In this document: piece by piece, positions 10,463 to 21,256 of the stretch
Numbering within the stretch: position 1 is the first letter of the stretch
How the letters are laid out: each line of letters starts with the position of its first letter
NCBI GenBank assembly: GCA_012845835.1
Contig: JABAKD010000001.1
Coordinates: 14,447,382-14,511,381 of the forward strand
Length of the DNA: 64,000 nucleotides
Source of the DNA: Undaria pinnatifida
Taxonomy: Eukaryota; Sar; Phaeophyceae; Laminariales; Alariaceae
Direction of reading: 5' to 3'
Made by a program: the position numbers and the translations under genes
The notes under the pieces: generated by a model
Database searches by the model: none
Seen by the model: only the letters and a program-made list of their open reading frames with translations
Told to the model about the DNA's origin: nothing

Positions 10463-10712
10463 GACGCGTGCTACGATAGGGGTGCACCGCTTTTTTTCTA
10501 ATACTACCCCTCAATCTGGGAGCTTAAGACCTCTCCCAAAAACTGATTTGGACAAACAGAATGCTCCTACGGATGGAAACGCCATGGCCTAGGTACACGA
10601 AGAGAATCATGAAAAATATATTGGCCTATTTCCGACGGTTTTTGGTCAAGGACCCCCCCCCCATTCAGAAAAAATTCAGACGAAAAGTGATACCTGTATC
10701 GTCGCATGCGTC
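10463..10712. mobile_element. Inverted-repeat element A1 (MITE-like)
   Basis: The termini gacgcgtgctacgata and tatcgtcgcatgcgtc are inverted repeats of each other with few mismatches. The interior shares cccaaaaactgatttgg, ggcctaggtacac and agaatcatgaaaa with A3 and A4. At 250 bp with no coding capacity it is a non-autonomous DNA element. Flanking GATA and GATG may be a decayed 4 bp target duplication. Confidence 0.8.
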
Positions 10713-11447
10713 GATGCGTGAGCATGTTGACCCGACCGGATCCCTGGTGATCAGGTGCGTCGGAGATGGGCACCCGGGAGGGTCATCATTCCGGGTAGTG
10801 TGAGACTTGTGCAAGCTCGCCGACTAACGTACCCCCCCGACCATGATAAAACAGCCTGCAGCCGGACTTTGTCCAGCTACAGCGGTCCACACTACCCATT
10901 CGGGCGTTGATCCTCCGAAGGTGTTGATTTTGTGCATGCGAAGTAGAATCAACGCGAGGCTGAGGTTAGGGGGTGCTCGTTGTCGCGCGATTCACGTATC
11001 AGCAGAATATGCTGCCGAAGGCACCAGCAAGGTCAAAGGGAAAACGCTTGTACTGTTTTCTCTTAATAATGGCCAAAGCTGGCACGGCGCCGTGCTTGTC
11101 ACCTTAGGATGCGCGTCTACCTCCAGACAATGCTAACGAAGGCTCAAGGGAGAAAAGGGCGGCGAGGTGCTCGCATTTTGTTTCCTAATCTTGATCAATT
11201 GGAACGTCGCTGCGAGGGGTGGTCCTTGCGGGGGACTTCGGCGAAAATACCGGGTGTATCTCGAGGGGGCGGCGACGGCTATTCGATCACTCAGCGCAAG
11301 GTTTGTTGCCCCCGTGTGCTAACCTGCTGTGCGCGCGTGCTGCAAACCCTTTTGGGGCTTCAGAGGGAAAATACGTGCAATCTTTTCGACGATAATTGCA
11401 GCATCAGCCACACGAAGAAGCCGTCACGGCTTTCGGGTAGAGAGAGT

Positions 11448-11699
11448 GACGCGTGCTACGATAGAGGTAGCACTTTTCGCCTGAAAAATGGTTTCTGAGT
11501 GACGGAGCTCTTTAACCCGAAATCGTCCGAAATATGTCAAAAAATATTTGCATGATTTTCGTCGTGTACCTAGGCCATGGGATTTTTCATCCGGTAGCAG
11601 TTTTGTTCTCAATCCATTTTTTTTTTTGGGAGAGGCCTTGAGCTCCCAAGTTGAGAAACCTCAGAAAAACGATGGTGCGCCTCTATGTTAGCACGTGTC
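11448..11699. mobile_element. Inverted-repeat element A2, opposite orientation
   Basis: It starts gacgcgtgctacgatagagg and ends cctctatgttagcacgtgtc, its inverted partner. The interior (catgattttcgtcgtg, cctaggccatgg) is the reverse complement of the interior of A1 and A3. It is 252 bp, and the flanks show no clear duplication. Confidence 0.8.
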
Positions 11700-11839
11700 G
11701 GTTGTCTGCACTGCAATGAAAGGAGATTTACGAACCGCACGAAGCGTTGTGATACTCGTACTGAAGCCAGCTCTGACTACCACCGTAGATGCTTGATCAT
11801 ACAAATGCTCGTCGTTTTATTGTGTTGCCGCTGTGCATA

Positions 11840-12108
11840 GACCCAGGCTACGGTAGGGGGGTCCCCTTTTGGGCCTTTTATTTCAGTGGCTAGGGGTCAC
11901 TCGCGCGAGTAACCCCTTCGTTCCTATGCAATCTTACGTTTTCTTTATGTTTTACATTGACGAAACCAATCCGCAATGCAAAGGTGATCTAAGCTGCGCC
12001 AAACCAAGTGCCTAAACCATCTTCATCCGTAGGGTACAGAGCTACTCGTGCGAGTGGCTCAAACACATCAGTGAAACTGGGGGTACCCCCCCTACCGTAG
12101 CCTTGGTC
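11840..12108. mobile_element. Inverted-repeat element C1 with CATA duplication
   Basis: The left end gacccaggctacggtagggg and the right end cccctaccgtagccttggtc are inverted repeats extending about 28 bp. CATA flanks both sides (11836-11839 and 12109-12112), consistent with a 4 bp target duplication. Inside, the near palindrome actcgcgcgagt is shared with C2 at 30649. The element is 269 bp without a gene. Confidence 0.85.
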
Positions 12109-12663
12109 CATAGTAGGTCGCAAAAGGTCAAGACTAGATTTGTCTGTTACTTGGCGCGCGGTCCCCTCGAGGGCGAACAAACTTGCCCCTTTTCCCCCTC
12201 CCTGTTTACGGTGTGTTATTCTTCGCGGAATATTGCTGTTCAGGGCCTAACTCGCAAGCATTGAGCGTTCTCTTGTCCATATTTCTTCGCCAAAACCATT
12301 GCTGGAAAAGGCTCGAGGTCTGCCAACTGAATCTAGAATCCACGGATGACAGTTTGTTGTATGCGTGTCGTCAAGAGCCCCACGCCCACCCTGACGCTGT
12401 GCGGTTGACATTTGAGCGAGAGATGAGACATATGGAAATCAAACAAGCAACCCACCAACTAATCTCACCAGGAGACTGGCGCAAACGTGGACATGAGCTA
12501 CCCCGTCCAAAAAAAGTGACCCAAGTGTATGCCAGTGTCGGCAGAGCTAAACATACCGAACACCAAATAAATATGTAGATCATCCAGTGCCTCAAATATC
12601 GACCTATAAATATACTCTTCTGCTGGTGCTGGCCGAATTTTTGAATTTTTACGACCTGCTATA

Positions 12664-13624
12664 CAGTACTGGGCCCGCTATAGTGCAGGGGTGTATCCAG
12701 AGATTTCACCTGCACTATAGCGGGTACCTGCACTACTCATAATAGTGCCTCAATAGTGCAGGTTCGGCACTATTCAGGCTTTGAATATATATCTCTCAAT
12801 AGTGCAGGATGAGGCACTCTTTGACTTCATGGTGGCTTTGCGGGGCGAACAGAGTATGGAATGGATCGAAATTTTGTATTAATGGTGGACGAAGCTTAAT
12901 CTCAGTCCTCGTCGTCTTCCTTCGATGTTGCAAGATAGAAAAAGACAAAACAGAAAAAGAAACACGACAGGAAGCGCACTGCAACAAAACGAGCAAACAT
13001 GTACAACTGCCCCCCGTCCTCATTACGTGGTGACAAAACTCTCATCCATCAACTTGAGAATCTCAAGCTTCGCGTTGTTGTCCGGCCGCGCACGAGAACC
13101 AGAACCCTTCTCACTCCCCCCATTCGTTTTCTTCGGGCGTTTAGATGGTCTCGCCCCAGCACCCTCAGCTGGTGTCGCTTTGCGCTTGCCAGCCTCGGCG
13201 ACGCATGTGCTGCAGATGCCCTTCGTTTCATGGTCGTCAAACATGCTGCCGCAATTACCGTGGAGCCGCCCGCCACATCCTCCCTGACAGACGTGGCCAT
13301 GAGGGGCTTGCGGCGTTCTGTCTGGTTGATGGCACAGTTCACCGTCCGCACAAGGCATGGTGGGCCTCTGCGCTGCGTAGAGCTCTTCGGGTCAGCAGCA
13401 GCATGTGTACCCTTGTTTCTGTGTTGCGTCTGTCCGCTGTCTGTCCGTGTGTGTCCAACCTGCACTATTGCGGGGGACGCGGTGCCTAACCTGCACTAAA
13501 GCGGGATCTGCCTCTATAGTGCAGGTCCTGCACTTTTGAGGGCGCTGTCTGTGTCCAGAGATTTTACCTGCACTATACCGGGCACCTGCACTGTTCAACC
13601 TGCACTATAGAGGGCCCAGTACTG
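12664..13624. mobile_element. pogo/Tigger-like DNA transposon, internally deleted
   Basis: The termini cagtactgggccc and gggcccagtactg are perfect inverted repeats continuing into ctatagtgcagg. TA occurs on both sides (12662-12663 and 13625-13626). A CAGT start plus TA duplication is typical of the pogo branch of Tc1/mariner. Subterminal copies of cctgcactatagcggg, in several variants, lie at both ends (12680-12810 and 13455-13615) and look like transposase-binding sites. At 961 bp it is too short for a full transposase; only a C-terminal fragment remains on the - strand. Confidence 0.75.
13023..13358 (-). pseudogene. Cys/His-rich C-terminal fragment, probably of the transposase
   Basis: The 111-residue frame begins with a Cys/His cluster (CADGELCHQ, then HGHVCQGGCGGRLHGNC, then ICSTC), which suits a zinc-binding fold. 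A basic Lys/Arg/Pro segment and a short acidic-hydrophobic tail (LEILKLMDES) follow. It lies inside the pogo-like element and is too short to be the full enzyme; no DDE catalytic domain is visible. I infer that it is the end of the transposase left after an internal deletion. It could instead be a captured host zinc-finger exon. Confidence 0.4.
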
Positions 13625-13629
13625 TAACG

Positions 13630-14620
13630 GATGAGTAGTGGATAGTCCGACTCTGCTGCGCACTCTTTCGTTCAGGAAAGAGCCACACTTTACTGAGTCC
13701 CTTGCGATACATTCCGAGTGTCCTAGTTTCAAGTACAGAGTACCCCCATCTCAGAACACCCGTTTTGCTCTCAATGAATGCTCGAAACTCGCACACGCAT
13801 CATCACTCATGTATGTGCTACTTGTCCCTTAAATTCGAAACTTGCTCGTACGATACGACCGTCTAACCTGAACAATGAAGCGGTACGCTGGGTAACAGCC
13901 CACCAACACATGTCATTGGCGTTGCATTTGCACTTTAGTACAGACCACCTTCATCACACCAATGAGTCGTGTTATGGTGGCAGTAGCCCCGCCAATTTTT
14001 GTTCATTGAAATTGCCGGTTATTGGAACCAGCTCCATGCCGTATCTCCGGAAATAGGGTGCCCTCTGCCACCCCGACGTCATCGTTCGATACTCCTTTTG
14101 CAAAGTTAAACAACAACACATAATATGCAGATAGTGATTCGTAGCATCTCTCGTGTCGAGCAGCCATGAAGCGATTTTGGGGGGCTATTATCGTAGAATT
14201 TGTCAACTGTTATAAGGCTTCGTTTGGGTAAGCTATTGGTTAACCTTCTGGAAGTGGTCAAACGGACTAATAGCCCACTAATACCTTAGCAAATAAATGG
14301 CGTCGTCCCGGCAGGATCATGTTTTTTTGGGTCGTGGTAATAGATGTCACACTCACGCCAAGGCCATCATAGATGGGCGATAATGTAGGTGACGATGATG
14401 GGACAAGCAGGACGCCCCTCATCTCACTACCCTGCACTACCGCCATGCCCCAGCCTGCCTAGCCCTGTTATGTCTGTCTTTTAGCATTCTATTTAGTGAA
14501 ATAATGCATAAGCTTCGAGCTTAGCCAGCGAGCCATGAGGAGAGATCACCCAGAAAAACCCATGAGGGGCACGCTTCCCAACACCGACCGACCACGCACC
14601 CCCCACTCGGAGTACTGTCA
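13630..14620. other. No supported gene; one short dispersed repeat
   Basis: Only short open frames are present. 14205-14290 (cgtttgggtaagctattgg, then ggtcaaacggactaatagcc) recurs at 18840-18915 with about 80% likeness and in part at 18755-18790, so it is a dispersed repeat. Confidence 0.45.
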
Positions 14621-14623
14621 CAA

Positions 14624-14880
14624 GACGCGTGCTACGATAGAGGTGCACCACTTTTTTTCTGGGGTCCCAAACTTTGGGAGGTTAAGACATGTCCTTCTTA
14701 ACCCAAAAACTGATTTGGACAAAACGAAAAGTGCTGACCGGATGGAACATCCCATAGCCTAGGTACACAACGAGAATCATTTAAAAAAAGTGGCCTTTTC
14801 CAGACGATTTTGGGTTAAGGAGCCCCGTCATTCAGAAAACGTTTGAGACGAAAAGCGATATCTCTATCGTAGTATGCGTC
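14624..14880. mobile_element. Inverted-repeat element A3 with ACAA duplication
   Basis: It begins gacgcgtgctacgatagagg and ends ctctatcgtagtatgcgtc. ACAA flanks both ends (14620-14623 and 14881-14884). The interior matches A1 and A4, including aggagccccgtcattcagaa. It is 257 bp with no coding capacity. Confidence 0.85.
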
Positions 14881-15072
14881 ACAATTGGCGTCGTCGGCAG
14901 GACGTCCCCACTCGGAGTACTGTCATATGTGCTTGAGGAAAAGGCAGGTCCGTCGAGTCCGTGGAAGATTATTACCACCACCGCTGCCCTCCCCCCCCGC
15001 GTGTTTTCGTCAAAACTGCCAATCTCGCCACTAGCGTTTCGTACTTGAGCCAGGTTCGGCAAAAAATGCTTG

Positions 15073-15432
15073 TTACTCCTCATTGTTTACTTCTTCCATC
15101 TTCGTTGCCACAGTAGTCTTCACAGCTTTTGTCCTAGCTTTGACGAAATCGTTGACATTCCGCCTTGGTGTTTGATTCCTCTTTCCGTCGTCGTTTCGAG
15201 AATTTTCCCAAACCAGTCGGGCTAACTTATGGGTTAGCGTTAACCTGCGTCGAAGTGCACTCTTGTTTCTGGGAACACCCACTATTGGCGTTTCGTGCCG
15301 GACGTTTTTTGGCAGCGATCGGTATAATTCAATCATTTTGTCGAAGATGGGCAACGCGCGCAGACGGGTGGGGGCATGTGTGGAGGGCTGAGAGTCAGCA
15401 GAACGCGAGTCGGTCGCTGCCTCCGAGTTCAA
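15073..15432 (-). CDS. Hypothetical 119-residue basic protein
   Basis: The frame reads MNSEAATDSRSADSQPST at its start and is rich in Arg, Lys and Asn later (RRRLTLTHKLARLVWENSRN, then KARTKAVKTTVATKMEEVNN). The composition is protein-like and the frame has a stop in an acidic tail. No family was recognised. Its 5' part overlaps the first unit of the tandem repeat at 15390, which weakens the case. It may be an exon or transposon fragment. Confidence 0.25.
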   Translation of the reverse strand: MNSEAATDSRSADSQPSTHAPTRLRALPIFDKMIELYRSLPKNVRHETPIVGVPRNKSALRRRLTLTHKLARLVWENSRNDDGKRNQTPRRNVNDFVKARTKAVKTTVATKMEEVNNEE

Positions 15433-16260
15433 GCTCGCGCCGGTGATGACTTTCCCGCCACTAGACTAGCACCACCGGCGCCGACTGTATCCGACACGGC
15501 GGAATATGGTTTGCGAGTCAATTGATACCAGGTATTAAACAAAACAGACCACCTTATACATAGTAAAACGCGCCGTATTTCCGCCGTTTTTTTCGAATAA
15601 GGACGAAGTCGCAAAAAGCCCCCCTCCCCTCCCGCGACAACATAGCGGGCGTCTCCCACTACAGAACTAGACCGGAGGGGACATAGAACGGCTTGCAGCC
15701 AGCAGAACGTGGAGCGGCCGCTTTATCCGAGATTGTGCTATTGATGATGCATCCACTACGGCCACTGCCACGGCCGCTGCCACGGACGGTGTTTGACTGG
15801 ACAGCGCTCCGGCGGTAACGTTACCACAATGACTAAGACAGAATCAGACGGATGGAGACTATAACATGTTTTAAGCCAGCAGAACGGGGCTCGGGTCCTC
15901 TAAAAATCGTGCTGCTGCATTGATGTATCCGCCACTACACGACTGGCACCGCTGACGCGGACCGTACCCGACACAGCAGCATTCTCGCAACATTATCATC
16001 AGTGACTGCTACAGAAGAAGACGGGTAGAGACATATAAGGGCTTCTGTTGCTGCTCCTGATGCTGCCGCTGCTGCTGTTGCGGCTGCCACAGGTAGGTGC
16101 TGCCATTGCTGCTGCTGTTACTGCTGTGTGTTGTTGTCGTTGTTGCTGCTGCTATTAATAAGACCCGGAAGAACGGGACGCTGCAGCTCCCTCCGAGTTT
16201 GTGCTGCTGATGCTGCATCCGCCTCTCCTTCTGGCACCGCTGTCGCGGGTTGTCCTTTAC
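15390..16260. repeat. Four diverged tandem units of 180-300 bp
   Basis: Units start near 15395, 15693, 15873 and 16155 with agccagcagaacg or a variant. They continue with cgctgcctccgagtt or similar, gtgctgctgatgatgcatcc, ccgccactac and gactggcaccgctg. The last part is enriched in CTG triplets (16045-16160). Frames across it read Gln or Leu runs from the triplets. Confidence 0.6.
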
Positions 16261-16933
16261 GTGGCAGAACTGTTAGATTTCGAGTCGTGGTTGTCTTTGC
16301 CGGTGGCGTGGGACTGCGGCAAAAACCATGGAAACAAGCAAGAGGAGGAAAGGTAAGTATCAAGGCACTGATTAATTTCCACGTCGAGGCAATTGCCCCT
16401 TGACAGGCAGCAAATTGGCCTTGATTGACACCTGAGTACTAGGGTTTAGAGCGAAACACTCGCCCCAACGCCCTCGACATGGCGCGTTTTCCATTCCTTG
16501 GCAAGTCTTCTGATATTTGGTGCTGACCACAATTTGTGGTTGTTATTCGTTTTCAGGCGTCGATATTTTATATGATAACTGCAAACACCCGCCCCCCGAT
16601 CGGCATATGCACACCTTTGCGATAGAACGGGCCCAAATTTAGAAAATTCACACCAGTTTAAAACAATAATTATGGCCTCCAATATCAACGGCGCGAGACG
16701 ATGCGCCTCAGGCGCGGAGGTTAACCCATGCAATACTTCGTCCGACAGGTATTCGTTTCCACCTTCTTGGAGTGAGATGACGCCACAATCGGCTCGCCTT
16801 CGCCCCGTCCTCAGCCAATTATACGAATATTGCCTGCTTTAGTTTCACTAGGCGAGTAGGTAAGCATATACCTGGTATACCGCAGTTTCCTAGAAAAGCT
16901 TACTGTGAAACACCACCTAATCGGTCCGTATAC

Positions 16934-17126
16934 CTTTCGTGGATGCTGAACCCTCCCCACCACGTTCTTGAAGAATTTTTGCGCGTGCGTACGGATCTGC
17001 GTGTCGGTTCGTGTTGTGACGAACAACTCTCGAATGACGACCCAATCCCTGCCGTACTTGTTGTAGCCTCGGAGAAATAGTTCGTGCTCTTCCTCGGACC
17101 ACCTGCCCGTGTTTCCTCTCGGTTCC
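16934..17126 (-). CDS. MYB-like exon of the HAQK(Y/F)F class
   Basis: Read on the - strand, the exon gives GRWSEEEHELFLRGYNKYG, DWVVIRELF, then TRTDTQIRTHAQKFF. This is a single MYB/SANT repeat with the hallmark THAQKFF motif of the third helix, as in plant and stramenopile CCA1/REVEILLE-like DNA-binding proteins (usually SHAQKYF). Two of the usual three spaced tryptophans are visible. The acceptor is tttcgaag after a tract of T and C, and the donor is GTATAC at 16933-16928. Expected function: sequence-specific DNA binding in the nucleus, often in circadian or developmental control. I could not find the remaining exons, and a decayed copy lies upstream, so the gene may be broken. Confidence 0.65.
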
Positions 17127-17374
17127 CTTCGAAACCCCGAACAAGGCCGAGCGCAGCAAGGAGAGAGAGAAAAAAACACAAAGCAACACGTGTTTACTTG
17201 TTTTCGATCTGTCATAGTTGTAGAGTGAGTTAACAAAAACACGGTGTTGTATGTTTTTCCCCTGTGATTGTTGACGAAAGCGGGGCTGTACATGGGACAC
17301 CGCTGCGACCACCGATGGGCGTTGTCGGGAAAAAAACCCAAACCGTGCTTGTTTGCTTTGAAATTTCGCCTTGT

Positions 17375-17460
17375 TATGGTTGTAACCACGGATAAATTGC
17401 TTGTGCTCTTCCTCGGAACATCTGCTAATGTTTCCTTTCGGGTCGATCCGGGGCTCAAGC
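17375..17460 (-). pseudogene. Decayed duplicate of the MYB exon
   Basis: It reads EPRIDPKGNISRCSEEEHK, matching EPRGNTGRWSEEEHE of the intact exon, then QFIRGYN for LFLRGYN. The first structural tryptophan is replaced by cysteine, and likeness ends soon after the first helix, before the HAQKFF motif. It is about 310 bp upstream of the intact copy in transcript order. Confidence 0.6.
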
Positions 17461-17699
17461 ACGAGGGGCGCCGAAGGTTGGAACATAGACAGAAGGACAA
17501 AAACATCGAACTTGTGGTGTTCCTTTTGCTTCATAATAGAAAAAAATATGAACGCCAGACGTTGAAGATCGTGATGCACATTGTTCGATGCCAAACATAA
17601 AAACTGTGTTCGTTTGTTTTTGTCCTTCGATACAGCTGTCAAGCGGAGCTGGCTGGACAACACCCACTGCCACCCATCGGCCTTAGCACACAAGGGCGC

Positions 17700-18740
17700 A
17701 GAAGACCGGCAAAGTGAGGGGGGGGAAACAGACTATGACGCGTTTATTGTATTTCAGCGTATGGTTTGAAAAGCGTGGCCGCACTTTGGACATTGCACTT
17801 AGTACTACCGGCCTTGACACACTACTAGCGGGTGTATAACTATTTCTCTGCTTTGCTGCTCTACAGCTTTTATGTGTGTCCCACTCGCCGCTGGACAACC
17901 GCATCAAAGAGACTAGAAGATCGTGCCACAAGAAAGTAGATAACGAAAATGGAGCCCAGCAGCGTTGATATTTATTGCATGGGGCGAATGCCGTGATTTC
18001 TTCGAGGCTCATAACCCACTGAAAACATCGGACGATGCTCGCGGTAAACTGTGTAGGTTGGCGATTATAGTTGTGAGACTGAACGAGCAGACATGCACAA
18101 CAGGTGTGTGAGCAGCTGATTGTAAGGAAATCGCTTGAGGGCAAGAAAATCTTAGGGCGATGGATTGCTATCTTCGGAATCGGGTGTACAGTGTTGTGCG
18201 GCCTATGTTCAACATTATTAAGCAGAATCCAGCGAAAAAACTGTATCCTACACTAAATCCAGGAAATTTGAAGGAAATAACGTATCTTACACATTTTACA
18301 CACAAAAAAAGTCCAAATGTCCACGCCGTTTTTGAGAGAGATCATGAAAAAAAAAATTTGCTCACGTGTTCTACATTCCTATTCCGAGACCTGACCTCAC
18401 TTTCTTCTTTATTCGCCGAAAATGTCGAACACGTTTGGTCTAAGAGGGCCTGGCTAAACGAGGAAATTTCCGAGAAAAAAAAAGCTGAATTAAAGAATAA
18501 TAGCCGTTTCAATGGTCACAGATAGCAGACACTCTGGCAGACAGAAGAGATCCCGATAAACCCGTTTTGCTTTTTCGTTTTTTTGATCCCAAAACTTGAA
18601 ATATTCGAAATGGGGTCAAAGTTACCGAAATATGGAATAAACAACGCGAGGAACATAGATAAGGTGACCGGTTCGCAGGCGCACGGTGGGTGGGGTGCGT
18701 GAGAGGCTGCCACGGTGCTTGTCCCCCGTCGAAGCCAGCA
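17700..18740. other. AT-rich stretch with one open frame
   Basis: A + strand frame at 18160-18525 encodes 121 residues rich in Lys, Asn, Leu and Phe (for example KSPNVHAVFERDHEKKN). The region is much more AT-rich than its surroundings. No domain was recognised and no splice pattern supports it, so I do not call a gene. Confidence 0.3.
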
Positions 18741-18754
18741 TGTATGTTATGGGT

Positions 18755-18915
18755 AATTTTATAGGCTTAGTTTGGGTAAGCTATTATTGACAGGTCCGCC
18801 CGTATATCCGGCCGACCTGCTATCCCCCTGTTTCAGAGGGGAGAGTGTTATGAGGCTTACTTTGGGGTAAGCAATTGGTTAACCTTTTACATGTGGTCAA
18901 GCGGACTATTACCCC
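18755..18915. repeat. Dispersed repeat, two partial copies
   Basis: 18840-18915 (aggcttactttggggtaagc, then ggtcaagcggactattaccc) and 18755-18790 (ataggcttagtttgggtaag) are copies of the repeat also present at 14205-14290. Confidence 0.6.
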
Positions 18916-20028
18916 ACTAATTCTTTAACAGTAGAGTATCACCAACGGGTGGCCATGCAAGAAACCGGAGGGTCAGGACGTGGCTGTGGCGATATATTTT
19001 TCGATGAGGGTGCCACTCAGTAATCCAACGGCCCCCGACAAACAACCATGACGAAAACACAACTTCTAGAGCACTCCCGGGGGAGCGGGTTGGAACACTA
19101 GCACCGCCTACTCTCAGGGGTGCCTCGGGTGTTCGCAACGGCACAAAGAAGAGACGAGCTAAAAATTTCGTGACCCGAATCGAAAAAAACGGTGTGAACG
19201 TTCGCCGGGGAATATATTTCGGGTTTTTACCTCCAACCAGCCTCTGTAGCCGAACCAGAACGAGTGTCAATGTGTAGTCACGTGTCGTTTGACGCTGGCC
19301 GACCACAAACTTTCATCGAGGGTGCCGTCTGCGCACTGCGCAGAAGATGTTCTACGCACGCCGAAACCCCGCGGGGTGAAAATAATAAGATCAACGTAGA
19401 TCGTGAGCAGTAATGAATGGTTGTTTAATATCGGGCAACATCTAGTTGACTGTTTTGGGTTTTTCTAATACATATAAAAGTCTCTGGTTGATGTGGAAGG
19501 AAAGTTGTATCCTTCCCCTGCTTATTGGATCGAAACATACGGGTGTTATTGCCCCAATGACTTTCCAGGACAAAGGGAAGTTAAGGCTAAACGATTGAGC
19601 GCCGACACGAAACCGACGAGTGTTGTTTGGTAGAGCGAGCAGCACGAGCGGTGGTTGTAGTAGTGTGGTCGAAGGCATGCATTTGTGACGCTCATTCTAT
19701 GTCGGTTGTATGTTGTTGGCATTTCGTTTTACAAACGGATACAATTCAGACTCCTGCGCATTCTTTACAGAGGTTTGGTGCTATTTGCTGCTGCTGTGAT
19801 AATCTACATACAGTAGTGGTGCAATCGTATACAAAAGCCTCAGATATCATACGAGACACAATTAACAGCCAAAATATCTTTAGTGTTTTACCAACTATGG
19901 TATCTTCTGTCGTGCTTGTTGTTGTCGTCTGACTGACGTGGTTTGGAATACAGTGATGTGGGTTGGTTCGAAGGACAAGAGCGGCCAAGTGGGCCGTGGC
20001 GAGGGCTTCGCCCAGAACCAACACCCAG

Positions 20029-20262
20029 AGGAGAGCACACCGAGCGAGACGGGCGTCTCGTTATTCTCCGTAGGCGATGTACATGTATGAGTACGTATGC
20101 GAGTGCTACGCGGAAAAGGACTGTCGCGGAGTTTCCAAGGAACCCCATCGCGTAAATGAGCTGGTTCACGCGATGGTGTTCCTCGAACACTCCGCGGCAG
20201 TCGTGTTCCAGGTAGCGTTCGCCGAGTAACGAGACGCCCGTCTCGCTCGGTGCGCTCCGCCT
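20029..20262. mobile_element. Fold-back inverted repeat with a short loop
   Basis: The left arm starts gagcacaccgagcgagacgg and the right arm ends with its complement (ccgtctcgctcggtgcgctc). The inner arms ctgtcgcggagtttccaagg and its partner near 20190-20205 also pair. The arms reach to a loop of about 15 bases near 20157-20171. Each outer arm also contains gagacgggcgtctc, itself a small palindrome. The whole could fold as one imperfect hairpin of about 230 bp. No target duplication is obvious. Confidence 0.75.
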
Positions 20263-20590
20263 TTGCGCGTGATTTCAAAGGTTGAAATCCATCATCAATG
20301 CCGACGACACGATATCCGGCCCGAATTTAGACTAAAACGTACATATTCCCGCTATTTTTATACTATTAGTACTGTAGTCTATTACACACGAAATATTCGT
20401 ACAAAAAACCCGCCGAAAACACGATTCCACGCGCATTCTATACTACAAAGTCGTATTTGTGTGTGGCTTCAAACGCTGAGAATTCATTGTCGATGCCGAA
20501 AACACGATATCCGGCTTAAATTAACACTAAAACGTGCAGATTCCCTCGATTAATATTCTAGATTACACAAGAAATACGTACTGTATTCAT
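20263..20590. repeat. Tandem duplication, ~195 bp unit
   Basis: Two diverged copies start near 20266 and 20460. They share gatgccgaaaacacgatatc (gatgccgacgacacgatatc in the first), ccggc, and actaaaacgt. Short frames in it are not supported. Confidence 0.7.
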
Positions 20591-21250
20591 ATAGCCGGTT
20601 TTTGCGTGAAGTACAGAGCTGAAATGAGGAGTTTCAAGGAATAAATGTAGGTGCATTCCTACGGTAGTATGTGCGCCTTACATCAACGTCTCTTTACAAC
20701 CTCCTGCCACTTACCGCCGAGAAGCTTAAATTGCAGAAACTTCGAAGTAGGTATTCAGTAAGTCTTTCGACGAAGCCACTACCGCTTTATCAACTACGCA
20801 GCATTCATTCAATGCGTATTGCCGCTACTTAAAAACAAACCCAGAAGTGCACGTGGTGAAATGGAATTGTTCAAACAAGGTTTCCGGAATGTAATGTGGT
20901 TCTAACAGTCCAAGTACAGCACTGGATGTCGGTGTATGTTGCACACAATACGCAAATGGTTGTCGCCGGTGATGCATTCCTGTTAGCCCCTTTCCCCTTG
21001 CTGGTCTTATGGTGTTATTCGGCTGCGTGGCCCGGCCAGCTGGCTTGCATTTTTCGTCCTAGCGCGAGATGAGGTTTACCTCCCGGTCCGTAACCCCGTC
21101 ATCGTGCTCGCCGACCCCGACTGTACAGATCGTGTCGGGGGAGGCTTTGGCCGTGCTTTTGCCGTGTCACGGTGGGTGGGCTGTCATCATTTGTTTGTGG
21201 GCTAACGGCTCTCCACCTCATTTCAATGCCACGTCGCCATGAAACAATCT
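20590..21250. other. No feature recognised
   Basis: No long frame, repeat or RNA signature was recognised here on either strand. Confidence 0.4.
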
Positions 21251-21256
21251 GTCATT

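Larger units (their letters stand above)
9690..11150. repeat. Diverged ~100 bp repeat family, interrupted
   Basis: Copies share variants of gcaatgcacctaccatcaat followed by gctaacgaaggcaccagaga. They occur near 9705, 9780, 9865, 9975, 10065, 10185, 10990 and 11110. Element A1 and the dispersed repeat at 10285 interrupt the series. A local inverted repeat, ggattccgtg and its complement (10119-10128 and 10137-10146), could form a hairpin. Confidence 0.6.
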
